DNA of 64,000 bases. Origin: an uncultured Hyphomonas sp. GTDB taxonomy: Bacteria; Pseudomonadota; Alphaproteobacteria; Caulobacterales; Hyphomonadaceae. The first letter of the stretch is position 1; the number at the start of each line of letters is the position of its first letter. The notes below the pieces were generated by a model that had not been told where the DNA came from, ran no database searches, and saw only the letters and a list, made by a program, of their open reading frames with translations. Shown here piece by piece: positions 17,834 through 26,451 of this stretch. The translations under genes were made by a program, and so were the position numbers. The stretch covers positions 806,001 to 870,000 of the forward strand of contig NZ_OY787456.1 of NCBI RefSeq assembly GCF_963678875.1, written 5' to 3'.

Positions 17834-19747
17834 TCAGCCGCCGGGGATATACCAGATCGGTGAAGTGTAGGCACGTTCCTGGATCGTTTCCGGCACGTCA
17901 GGCCGCGGCGGCGTGCCATTGCGCATGGCTTCCCATGTCGACCAGCGGCAGGATGGGTTTTCCAGCACACGGACATAATAGGTCGCGCGCCGGGCCGGGT
18001 CGAAGTCCGGATCGGTCCACAGGACTTTCAGTTCATTGGCCCCTTCATTCGAGGGTGTGCAGCTCGTCATGTCGACGGATGCGCCATTGTCTGTGCAGCG
18101 CCGGGTGGACGGATCGGGCGCGCCATTGTCACAGGCAACATCGATGACTTCCTCGCCATCGCTGGTGACCTTGACCACTTGCAGGCGCTGTAGCGTCCCG
18201 CCATTCGGGTCGCGTTGGGCCCAGGCGATGAAGGCAGGGGCTTCACCCGTGCCAACAAGGTCGCCGCCCATCGGTACGCCGCCTTCATAGGCCTCGCGCG
18301 AGAGATTGGCGGAAGCCAGCATATCCTCGTCGAAGCCGAAGCCGCCGAAGAAGCGCACTTTCATGCGCGGGCCGGTCGTGGCGAAGGTTTCCTTGCGGCG
18401 GAAAGCATCGAAGATCGCTTCGCGTGTGTTTTCTTCCGCCCAGACGCCCGTCAGGCCGCTGGCGCTCCAGCGGGAAAACCAGTTGGCGGCGTTCTTCACG
18501 ACCGAGTTGGTTTCCGGATCAGGCTGGTTGTCCCAGCCGGTCGTGCCGGGGAAGGGAACAGAGCCGCGCGCGATGGGCGTACCGTCAACGATCCCGATCT
18601 TGGACCAATAGTCTTCTTCGGAATAAGAGCCGCCGGCCACATGGCTGTCGGAAGCGGCAACCATGCCGAAGCGGAACGGGTCGAATCCTTTTTCTTCCTG
18701 CAGTTTCAGGCCGTTGATATAGGCTTCGCGGACATAGGAGCCCTTCGTCGCGCCGACGACATAGGCGCCGAGCAACTGGTCATAGATCTCGAAATTTGCC
18801 CACTCGTCATTGGGGGAGAGGTCCGGGTGGGTTTCGCTCGTCCCTTTGACCTGAGTCATCTCGACCAGCGGTTCGTTGCGCATGCGCTGTTCGGCATAGG
18901 CCGTGTCGAGCGGTTCGCCATTATATGTTTCCAGACGGAACATCTGTCCGTCAGAGACATTGGAATTGTGCGGGATGGAGATGACTTCCATGCCAGCTTC
19001 ACGCTGGGTATCCATCCAGTCCCACAGGTCTTCCGGGTTTGTGGAGTCCAGTGTGGAGAACGCGCGGACGGGCGCCTTGCCCTTGAAGAAGACGTTACGG
19101 TGAAGGTTGCCGCCGCCGAAGCCGCCGCTCTCGTCCGGTGTGGTCACCGACGTGAACTCGTAGGCGGCAAACGTCGTGAACTTGCCGGGCTGGTTATACT
19201 TGTCCGCCGCGGCGACATTCTGCAGCCAGACCGAATTGATCGTATCGAGATCATACATGTCCTCGATGGGCTGGCCGGTGCGGACCGACTGGCCAACGCC
19301 CTGGAAAGCGGCGGCGATCTTGTCCGGATCGGTGGAGAACATGTCTTTCGCACGCGGGAGCTCGGAAAGCTTCGTTCCGGGCGTATCCATGGCAGGCAGG
19401 ATGCCGAGATATTCGGCATGGTCGGTCACGGTGTAGAAGTCGAGCGGGCCGCCCGCGATGGTCATGTCGAAGCCGGACGGGTGCTGGATCGTTTCACCGA
19501 GCGCAAATCGGTAAGCGTCATCTGCCGTCCGGCGCACATTGAAGATATAGGCGTCGAAGCTGGAGCGCGTGTGGATGTGCAGGTCGCCGAAATAGGCATT
19601 GCGGTCAGGGTTGTAACCGGCGGTGCGTCCGGTTTCGGCCGCGGATGCCGGCGCCGCAGGCGTGCCGGCGTCTTCTGTCGGTGTGCCGGTGCCGCTACAG
19701 GCGGCAAACGTCATGATCACGGCCAGGGCCGTTGCTTGCTTCAACAT
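17834..19747 (-). CDS. DUF3604 lipoprotein with PHP-type motif
   Basis: A 637-residue exported protein. The lipobox Cys is at residue 17 (TFAACSG). YFGDLHIHTRSSFDAY near 52-67 is the metal-binding HxH of a PHP-type phosphoesterase fold, and later His/Asp residues (DFYTVTDHAEYLG, SIPHNSN, AASDSHVAGGSY) fit a multi-metal site. DUF3604 has no assigned substrate. ATG 19747 is preferred because GGAGG lies 7 bases upstream; an upstream in-frame start at 19762 has none. It heads a likely three-gene operon with PpiC and HupE/UreJ. Confidence 0.85.
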   Translation of the reverse strand: MLKQATALAVIMTFAACSGTGTPTEDAGTPAAPASAAETGRTAGYNPDRNAYFGDLHIHTRSSFDAYIFNVRRTADDAYRFALGETIQHPSGFDMTIAGGPLDFYTVTDHAEYLGILPAMDTPGTKLSELPRAKDMFSTDPDKIAAAFQGVGQSVRTGQPIEDMYDLDTINSVWLQNVAAADKYNQPGKFTTFAAYEFTSVTTPDESGGFGGGNLHRNVFFKGKAPVRAFSTLDSTNPEDLWDWMDTQREAGMEVISIPHNSNVSDGQMFRLETYNGEPLDTAYAEQRMRNEPLVEMTQVKGTSETHPDLSPNDEWANFEIYDQLLGAYVVGATKGSYVREAYINGLKLQEEKGFDPFRFGMVAASDSHVAGGSYSEEDYWSKIGIVDGTPIARGSVPFPGTTGWDNQPDPETNSVVKNAANWFSRWSASGLTGVWAEENTREAIFDAFRRKETFATTGPRMKVRFFGGFGFDEDMLASANLSREAYEGGVPMGGDLVGTGEAPAFIAWAQRDPNGGTLQRLQVVKVTSDGEEVIDVACDNGAPDPSTRRCTDNGASVDMTSCTPSNEGANELKVLWTDPDFDPARRATYYVRVLENPSCRWSTWEAMRNGTPPRPDVPETIQERAYTSPIWYIPGG

Positions 19748-19839
19748 GGATTCCTCCCTCACGCGCCGTGTATTGGCACTCTGAGTGCAGTTTGGGCGCG
19801 ATCGGGGGGAGTGTCCAGCCTGAGAGCGTGTCTCGGGTG

Positions 19840-20208
19840 TCAGATGGCCGAAATGTCTGTGATCTTGTAGGTCAGCGGTGTCTCGCCGTGGCTGGCCACG
19901 GTGATGTATTCACCTTCCGAAAAGACATGGTCACCCAGCCGGTAGCCGGCTTCGTCGTCACCCTCATCATCTTCGTCATAGTGGAATTTCCACTGGTTGC
20001 CGCGATGGGTCAGCAGGCCGGTGGCATGCTCGTCCGGGTCGGGGTGGAAACGGGTGACCCGGCATGCCTTCTTGTGTTCCCGCCAGGCTACCACATCCAG
20101 GTGGCCGTCATCGGTCAGCGGCGCGACGATGAAATAGCCGATGCGGGCGTCACCCTCGGTGATGCCCGGATTGCGGGCGAGCTGCAAAGTAATGCGTTTC
20201 AGAGTCAT
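19840..20208 (-). CDS. Uncharacterised conserved protein
   Basis: A 122-residue cytoplasmic protein with no signal or membrane segment, starting MTLKRITLQLARNPG. It is acidic in the middle (YDEDDEGDDEAGY) and looks like a compact beta-rich fold. GGAG lies 7 bases before the ATG. It is 41 bases downstream of the universal stress protein on the same strand and is probably cotranscribed. I do not recognise a characterised family. Confidence 0.72.
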   Translation of the reverse strand: MTLKRITLQLARNPGITEGDARIGYFIVAPLTDDGHLDVVAWREHKKACRVTRFHPDPDEHATGLLTHRGNQWKFHYDEDDEGDDEAGYRLGDHVFSEGEYITVASHGETPLTYKITDISAI

Positions 20209-20249
20209 GATTTTCTCCGGTTTAGCGGGCCAGAACGAACGGGCTTTGG

Positions 20250-21077
20250 TCAGCGGGCAAGCGCGAGCGCCGGGGCTTCTTCGGCATCCAGCAGGCGCTG
20301 GGTCGTGCCGCCGAACAGGCGTTCGCCAATGCGGGAATGGCCATAGGCGCCCGCGACAATTATCGACGCGTTGCTGCCCTTTGCGAGGGCCAGGAGACCG
20401 CTGGCCACCTGACCTTCGATCGGCATGCGCTTGTGTTTCACATTGTGCGAGTCGAGCCAGGCTTCGAGGGCTGCCGGGCTGGAAGCGTCGCGGGGCTGGT
20501 CCTTGCCGAGGTCTGTTTCGTTCTGGGCGATAATCACCTCTCCGAACGCCTTGACGATCGGCAGGTGGAACCGCACGGCGCGGGCGGCGCCATTGGATCC
20601 GTCCCAGGCAACAATCACAGGCCCGTCGGTCAGCGGCTCCGACCCGGCCATGACAACCGGCAGGCGCGCGTCCATCAGGACATGTTCAAAGGAAAGGCTC
20701 AGCGGGTCTGCCGCTTTCTGGACGCAGTGCGGAAACACGACCGCATCGGCCAGCGTGGCGGCGTTGGCACCGGCCCGTTCGGCGACATCGACGATGTGGG
20801 AAAAGTCGCAAGGCAGGCTTTCCCCGGCGGTCGCCGCTTCGAAGCTCGCTTTTGCCCTTGCGATCACTTCTTCCTGCAGGGCGGCGATATCGCGTGTCGC
20901 ATTCGCCGCCAGTCCGGTGGCTTCGGGGGTCGACATGACGATCAGGGTCGAGGTGGGATCGGGCAGGGCACATACACCGCTGACCGGCACGTTCAGGCGC
21001 CGGGCGATCCCCAGAGCGGTCAGCGTCGAGGCGCGATCGGCAGTTTCCGACCCTTCCAGCATGGCGACAACGGACAT
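20250..21077 (-). CDS. Universal stress protein, tandem UspA type
   Basis: A 275-residue protein with two Usp-like halves. The C-terminal half retains the ATP-binding pattern G-x2-G-x9-G-(S/T) as GAYGHSRIGERLFGGTTQR; the N-terminal half is degenerate. Such proteins bind ATP and act in stress survival, but specific targets are unknown. GGGAG lies 7 bases before the ATG. The small gene 19840-20208 follows. Confidence 0.87.
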   Translation of the reverse strand: MSVVAMLEGSETADRASTLTALGIARRLNVPVSGVCALPDPTSTLIVMSTPEATGLAANATRDIAALQEEVIARAKASFEAATAGESLPCDFSHIVDVAERAGANAATLADAVVFPHCVQKAADPLSLSFEHVLMDARLPVVMAGSEPLTDGPVIVAWDGSNGAARAVRFHLPIVKAFGEVIIAQNETDLGKDQPRDASSPAALEAWLDSHNVKHKRMPIEGQVASGLLALAKGSNASIIVAGAYGHSRIGERLFGGTTQRLLDAEEAPALALAR

Positions 21078-21161
21078 GGACGTCTCCCGTGTGATTTCGC
21101 CCGAAACGGGCTCTCAGGAGACAAGGTCTAACACGCTGGACGCGCAATGATGCAAGGGATT

Positions 21162-22202
21162 CTACGTAGCCGCAGCGATCCTTTCTCGGGCAATCCGGTC
21201 GGCGACTTCATTCGTGGGCGTGTCGCGGGAGAGCGCTTCGTCCAGCACTTCCCCAAGCGTTTCGACCAGCCGGGCGAGCTTTGCCTCCACCCATTCGCGC
21301 GAGTAATTGCCGGAGATCTCTGCCGCGACGTTGATGATGCCGCCGCCATTGATGACATAGTCGGGCGCGTAGAGGATGCCCTTGCGGCGCAGCAGTTCAC
21401 CCATTTCCGGCATGATCAGCTGGTTGTTGGCACCGCCCGCAATGGCTTTCACCTTGAAGCGTTCCAGCGTCTGCTCGTTCACCACGGCGCCGAGCGCGCA
21501 GGGCGAGAAAATATCGGCATCGACATCATAGATGTCTTCCGGCGCAACGATGGTGGCGCCTGTTCGCCTGGCGACCGCGTCCAGCGCGGCCTGGTCGATA
21601 TCGGTGATCACCAGCGTGGCGCCTGCTTTCGCCAGGTGGTCGCAGACATATCCGCCGACATGGCCGACACCCTGTACCGCAACCGTCTTGCCCGTCAGGT
21701 CGTCGGTTCCGAAAGCGCGTTTCGCCGTTTCGCGCAGGCCCAGATAGATGCCCTTCGCCGTCACGGGGGACGGATCGCCTGAGGCCGCTTCGCCCTGGTC
21801 CAGACCGGCAACGTGCGGTGTTTCCTCGCGCACGATCGTCATGTCGGCCACGCTGACGCCGACGTCTTCGGCGGTTATGTACTTGCCCTGCAGGCTGTGC
21901 ACCGCCCGGCCGAAAGCGCGGAACAGCTCTGGCGATTTGTCGGTGCGGGCATTGCCCCAGATCACGGCCTTGCCGCCGCCCAGCGGGATGTCCGCCATGG
22001 CATTCTTGTAGCTCATGCCCTGGCTGAGGCGCAGGGCGTCCTTCAGCATGGCTTCGCCACTCTCATAGTTCCACATCCGGCACCCGCCCGCGGCCGGACC
22101 GCGGGCCGTGGAATGGACGGCAATGATGGCCTTCAGGCCGCTGTCGGCGTCGTGGAACAGGTGGACGCCTTCATGGGCATCATAGGAGGGGTGATCGAAC
22201 AT
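21162..22202 (-). CDS. Glu/Leu/Phe/Val dehydrogenase, leucine-dehydrogenase-like
   Basis: A 346-residue NAD-dependent amino-acid dehydrogenase that would deaminate a branched-chain or aromatic amino acid to the 2-oxo acid. The glycine-rich and catalytic-Lys region reads GPAAGGCRMW then MSYKNAMADIPLGGGKA; the NAD fold follows as VAVQGVGHVGGYVC. Length and motifs fit leucine dehydrogenase rather than hexameric glutamate dehydrogenase. It is divergent from trkH across a 278-base spacer in which I see no clear promoter. Confidence 0.88.
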   Translation of the reverse strand: MFDHPSYDAHEGVHLFHDADSGLKAIIAVHSTARGPAAGGCRMWNYESGEAMLKDALRLSQGMSYKNAMADIPLGGGKAVIWGNARTDKSPELFRAFGRAVHSLQGKYITAEDVGVSVADMTIVREETPHVAGLDQGEAASGDPSPVTAKGIYLGLRETAKRAFGTDDLTGKTVAVQGVGHVGGYVCDHLAKAGATLVITDIDQAALDAVARRTGATIVAPEDIYDVDADIFSPCALGAVVNEQTLERFKVKAIAGGANNQLIMPEMGELLRRKGILYAPDYVINGGGIINVAAEISGNYSREWVEAKLARLVETLGEVLDEALSRDTPTNEVADRIARERIAAAT

Positions 22203-22480
22203 GCGGCTTCCGGGAGTGAGATTAGATACAAATGTAACAAATTCCGCCCGGCTTTAGAGACCGCTTTCCCCTCGGTCAACCATGGTCCCGTGCCAGACAC
22301 CCAGATGTAGTGCACTCTGGCGCAGTTGATGCAGGCAACGTAGAATTTGCCCGCTGACCGGACATATGGCTGATGACCCGATCATTTTTGACGATTGCGC
22401 CGCTTGCGGCACGCCCGGCGCCTGCCGGGCCGCCGCGTTGACGTCTTTGCAGCTTTTCCCGGTTATGGTTACCGCCTGAT

Positions 22481-23935
22481 ATGCAGCTGCGCCCGCTACT
22501 CCTTGCCATCGGCATTATGACCGTGCTCCTGGGCGTGGCCATGCTGCCGTGCGCGCTGATCGACTGGGCCGACAAGCGCCCGGAAGCCTATGTGTTCTCG
22601 GTCTCCTCCTTTGGCGCCGTGTTTATCGGCACATGCCTGTGGGTGCTGGCCCGGGGGGAGGCGGAGCGGACCGGCCAGCGGGAAGGCTTCCTGCTGACCG
22701 TGCTCGTCTGGACCGTCTTGCCGGCCGTGGCCGCAATTCCATTCATCGCGTCCGGCATGAGCGTCACCGATGCCATGTTCGAAAGCGTGTCGGGCCTGAC
22801 CACGACTGGCGCAACGGTGATCACCGGCCTCGATTCCATGCCGCGCGGCCTGTTGCTGTGGCGGTCGATCATCCAGTGGTTCGGCGGCATCGGCATCATC
22901 GTCACCGCGATCGCCATCCTGCCCCAGCTGCGCGTTGGCGGGATGCAGCTGTTCCAGCTGGAAAACTCGGACCGGTCCGGCAAGTTCCTGCCGCGCGTGA
23001 CGGACATCGCGACCTATCTGGGCCTGACCTATCTGATCCTCTCGCTGACCTGCGCACTGGTCTACTACATGTGCGGCATGAGCTGGTTCGATGCGATCTG
23101 CCACGCCATGACCACCATGTCGGCGGGCGGCTATTCCACGCACGATGCGTCTTTCGGCTATTTCAACGACACGCCGGCGGCCTATGCCGCGACGTTCTTC
23201 ATGTTCATTGCCGGCCTGCCATTCAGCCTTCTGGCCATGCTCCTGCTGCAGGGCCGGATCATGCCGATGCTTACCGATCCGCAGCCGCGCCTCTATGCCT
23301 GTATTGCGTTCGTGCTTTCCAGCGTGATCGTGATCTATCACGAGGCTGTGGTCGATCCGCCGATTTTCGATCACATCTTCCACGGCTTCAAGGAGGCTCT
23401 GTTCAACATCATCTCGGTGATGACCGGTACAGGCTACGCTTCCGCGCCTTACGATACATGGGGAACGCCTGTGATGGCGATCTTCCTTGGCGCAACTTTT
23501 GTCGGCGGGTGTGCCGGGTCAGCGGCGTGCGGTCTCAAGATGTTCCGTCTGGAGATCGCATCGAAAGCCATGCTGGCCTATTCGCGCCGCATGGTGCAGC
23601 CGCATCGCCGGGCGCCGATCAAGTATGGCGGCAAGAATGTGGATGAAGACACGCTGCAGTCCGTCATGGTCTTCATGTTTCTCTATTTCGCCACCTTCCT
23701 GATTTCGGCCGGTCTTCTGGGGCTGGACGGGCTGGATCCGATGACGGCGATTTCCGGCGCGGCGACGACCGTCTCGAATGTCGGCCCCGGCCTCGGCCCG
23801 ATCAACGGACCGTCAGGCACATTCCAGGAATTCTCCGACTTCGCCACATGGGTCTGCACGGTCAATATGCTGCTCGGGCGGCTGGAATTCGTTGTCGTCT
23901 TCGTGGTGCTGACCCGCCGCTTCTGGCGCGGTTGA
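22481..23935 (+). CDS. trkH: TrkH-type potassium uptake protein
   Basis: A 484-residue polytopic inner-membrane protein, the channel subunit of the Trk potassium system. A selectivity-filter loop reads SGLTTTGATVITGLDSMP, and the other pore loops include TMSAGGYSTHD, VMTGTGYASAPYD and ATTVSNVGPGLG, giving the expected four filters. A TrkA partner is not adjacent. The ribosome site is weak. It converges with the Pro/Glu-rich gene across 12 bases. Confidence 0.92.
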   Translation: MQLRPLLLAIGIMTVLLGVAMLPCALIDWADKRPEAYVFSVSSFGAVFIGTCLWVLARGEAERTGQREGFLLTVLVWTVLPAVAAIPFIASGMSVTDAMFESVSGLTTTGATVITGLDSMPRGLLLWRSIIQWFGGIGIIVTAIAILPQLRVGGMQLFQLENSDRSGKFLPRVTDIATYLGLTYLILSLTCALVYYMCGMSWFDAICHAMTTMSAGGYSTHDASFGYFNDTPAAYAATFFMFIAGLPFSLLAMLLLQGRIMPMLTDPQPRLYACIAFVLSSVIVIYHEAVVDPPIFDHIFHGFKEALFNIISVMTGTGYASAPYDTWGTPVMAIFLGATFVGGCAGSAACGLKMFRLEIASKAMLAYSRRMVQPHRRAPIKYGGKNVDEDTLQSVMVFMFLYFATFLISAGLLGLDGLDPMTAISGAATTVSNVGPGLGPINGPSGTFQEFSDFATWVCTVNMLLGRLEFVVVFVVLTRRFWRG

Positions 23936-23947
23936 TCCGGCGGCGGA

Positions 23948-25456
23948 TCAGTTCCAGGGATTGAAACGCCGGGTCGGGCGGGCAGGGTGCCCATTGTCCG
24001 CTTCAGCTTCCGCTTCCGGTTTTTCGGCAGGCGCCCCCGGTGCCTGTGCCTCAGGCGGCGCCGTCTCCGTTTCGGCGGGCAGGGGTTCTGCCGGCATGCC
24101 AGGCATCAGGTCTGAGTCGGTGAAGCCGAATTCCTCATCCTGTTCCATCCGCCACTCCTGGCCTGGCGCAGGCTCGTCGCCGGGAAGCTCGTCCGGCAGG
24201 TCGAGCGTCCCATCGATCAGTTTGTGTCCGGCCGGTTCGCCAGGCGCAGCCGGTGTCTCCGGCTGGACACGGTGGGCAGCATGCGTGGATCCGAGACCGA
24301 AGCCTGACGTGATGCCGGACAGGCTGAAGCTGCGCGGCGCTTGCTGATCCGGGGCCGGTTCGGGCGCAGGCTCCGGCTGAGGTTCCGGTTCCGGCGCCGC
24401 ATCCATGGCAGGTTCTGCAGGCGGTTCCGGGACCTGTTCGGGTTCGGGCTCCGATACTGTGTCCGGCGCCGCTTCGGTGTCCGGCGTGCGATAGCGGCTG
24501 AGGTCGTTCGGGCCGTTCGAAAACAATGCGGAGCCAAATACCGGTCCGCGCCCCTGAGAGGCGGCGGCCGGTTCCTGTTCTGGCGCTTCCGGCTCAGCAG
24601 CAGGCGCTTCGGCTTCGCTGCCCGCATTGCGAATGGAGTCCCAGACATCGTTTTCACCGCCGAACGGTTCTTCGACAGCCGGTTCCGGTTCAGGCGCGGC
24701 AGGTGTTTCGAATTCGGCAGCCACAGCATATGTGCGGGCCGTTTCTTCCGACCCGGCGAAAGGCGCATAAGGTTCTGCAGCGACTTCTGCGACGGGTTCC
24801 GGTTCGGGCGCAGGCGCAATTTGCTCTGCCGGTGCTTCTGTGAAGACGGGCATGGCCGGGGGCTCAACCGCAGGCTCCGGTTCGGGCTCCGGTGCAGCGT
24901 CCAGTTCGGAATCTTCGGCGATGTGGGTCGCTTCGGGCGGCACCGCATTCATCTGGTCGGCCATGGCTGCAATGGCGGCCTGCATGTCGGCCTGGCCTTC
25001 ATATTCCGGCTCGGGCAGTTCGTGGTCTTCCAGCGGGCGGGACTCGTCGCCATCATCTTCCGGATGCTCGAAGCTTTCCGGCTGGTTCAGTGGCTCGGCT
25101 AGTTCGGCCTCGCTGTCTGCGTCAGCTTCATCCAGGCTGGTCAGCAGGGCAGAGATCGCCTTCTCGGCACCGCGCGCATGACGGTGTGCTTCGCGGTACA
25201 TCTCTTCGACGAACTCGGTATAGGGCCGCCCGCTCGCATCGGTTTCGCCGGCGAAGTCCTCCGGCGTACAGGTCTCTATTTCGCGGCCCAACGTGTCTGT
25301 CAGCAGCAGGGAGTGCGGCGCGGCCGTCAGCGTCACCCGGTACCCTTCGGTATCGTGCCTGATCGAGCCATTGTCGCTTTCTTCCCAGCCGACCCGTTGT
25401 TTACGGGTCATCTCATCGAGCTTGTCGATCAGGCGTTTGGTCGAAGGATGCAGCAT
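23948..25456 (-). CDS. Pro/Glu/Ala-rich low-complexity protein
   Basis: A 502-residue protein with no signal peptide. The N-terminal ~110 residues look folded (MTRKQRVGWEE, YRVTLTAAPHSLLLTDTLG, YTEFVEEMYREAHRHARGAEKAI). After that ~370 residues are low complexity, with runs such as PEPEPEPA and APEPEP, and the last dozen are basic (ARPTRRFNPWN). At DNA level this is a field of GGTTCCGG/GGCTCCGG-like repeats between about 24,360 and 24,900, a likely length-variable region. The long acidic proline-rich stretch is probably disordered. I do not recognise the N-terminal domain. Confidence 0.7.
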   Translation of the reverse strand: MLHPSTKRLIDKLDEMTRKQRVGWEESDNGSIRHDTEGYRVTLTAAPHSLLLTDTLGREIETCTPEDFAGETDASGRPYTEFVEEMYREAHRHARGAEKAISALLTSLDEADADSEAELAEPLNQPESFEHPEDDGDESRPLEDHELPEPEYEGQADMQAAIAAMADQMNAVPPEATHIAEDSELDAAPEPEPEPAVEPPAMPVFTEAPAEQIAPAPEPEPVAEVAAEPYAPFAGSEETARTYAVAAEFETPAAPEPEPAVEEPFGGENDVWDSIRNAGSEAEAPAAEPEAPEQEPAAASQGRGPVFGSALFSNGPNDLSRYRTPDTEAAPDTVSEPEPEQVPEPPAEPAMDAAPEPEPQPEPAPEPAPDQQAPRSFSLSGITSGFGLGSTHAAHRVQPETPAAPGEPAGHKLIDGTLDLPDELPGDEPAPGQEWRMEQDEEFGFTDSDLMPGMPAEPLPAETETAPPEAQAPGAPAEKPEAEAEADNGHPARPTRRFNPWN

Positions 25457-25648
25457 TCCGGGGCGTCTCCCGTTTCCCTGTCCGGAGCCTACCAGTTAGC
25501 CTGAGCAGGCCGATTGTTCAAATGCTGCATCAAGAATCGGGCCAGGAAACTCACTCCCTGGCAGTTGCGCTGGCAGGTGGTGCCGGAACGGGTCAGGTGC
25601 GACGCGCGGTTGTGCCTTTGCGGGCCAGTTCCGGACGCTCCCCGGGGG

Positions 25649-26341
25649 CTACGCGTCGTGCTCCGCCTTCACCTGGGCGATGTCTTTCAGGAAGTCTTTG
25701 ACCGGCTCGCCCTTTGCGGCGGAGAATTCGCTGCGATAACCCTTCACGATGCCTTCCGGCGAGACGAGCAGGTAAGACGGCGTCCAGCCGATCTTCAGCG
25801 CGCTACGCAGGCTCGTGTCCGGGTCGATCACCACCGGGAAGGAATAGCCCTTCTCGGCGAAATACGCATCGACCGAACCGTATTTCTTGTACATCTCTTC
25901 CGGCGTCGTCCGCGCTGCGCTGGCCGGGACATGGATCGACACGAAGTCGAGGTCAGGGTCCTGCCCGATGGCGGTGGAGAGCGCGGCAGCATAAGGGCCG
26001 TCGGCGAGGCAGTCGCTGCACCAGAGGCCCCAGACGTCGATCACGGTCCATTTCGTCAGGTCGGCGGAATCGAACGTCGTGCCGTCCAGCATCGTGCCGG
26101 TGATGTGCGGCAGCTGCTCGCCCAGCAAGGCGTATTCGTACGGGCGGCCATAATCATCGCGGCGCACACTGCCATCGTCGGCGAGGGGCAGGGGGTTGGC
26201 CGTGATGAAGCCCGTTGCGTCTGCCGGCAGGGCCGTCTCCTTCGGGGCGGCGGCGTCCGCTGGCGCATTTTCGGTCTCTGGCGCGCTGCATGCGGCAACG
26301 AGCGCCATCAGGGCGGCGGTGGAGAGGAAAGTTCGGATCAT
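25649..26341 (-). CDS. TlpA/redoxin-family lipoprotein
   Basis: A 230-residue exported protein with a lipobox (LVAAC) and a thioredoxin-fold domain that carries WCSDC at about residues 105-109 in place of a CxxC of the WCxxC class (still two Cys with two residues between). TlpA-like proteins reduce periplasmic thiols or act as peroxidases. It is alone in its operon; the 192 bases downstream hold an inverted repeat CCGGAAC/GTTCCGG but no T-run. Its redox partner is not evident in the window. Confidence 0.8.
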   Translation of the reverse strand: MIRTFLSTAALMALVAACSAPETENAPADAAAPKETALPADATGFITANPLPLADDGSVRRDDYGRPYEYALLGEQLPHITGTMLDGTTFDSADLTKWTVIDVWGLWCSDCLADGPYAAALSTAIGQDPDLDFVSIHVPASAARTTPEEMYKKYGSVDAYFAEKGYSFPVVIDPDTSLRSALKIGWTPSYLLVSPEGIVKGYRSEFSAAKGEPVKDFLKDIAQVKAEHDA

Positions 26342-26451
26342 TCGGGCAATTCCTTCGAGCGTTCGCAGCTACGTAGTGATGAATGCCCGGCGCCGGAACT
26401 AAGGAGAACGATGAGGAAAGCTATCAACAAGAGACGCGGCAGAACGCGGGA

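Noticed and set aside
18215..19870. A 551-codon plus-strand frame opposite the DUF3604 gene
   Set aside because: Opposite strand has lipobox, PHP-type motif and good ribosome site; this frame has no recognisable domain.
23934..23951. GATCCG/CGGATC repeat between trkH and the Pro/Glu-rich gene as a terminator
   Set aside because: The stem is six base pairs with no T-run on either strand.
25577..25640. CCGGAAC/GTTCCGG inverted repeat downstream of the redoxin gene as a riboswitch
   Set aside because: No known riboswitch core was recognised, and it lies after, not before, the genes that read toward it.
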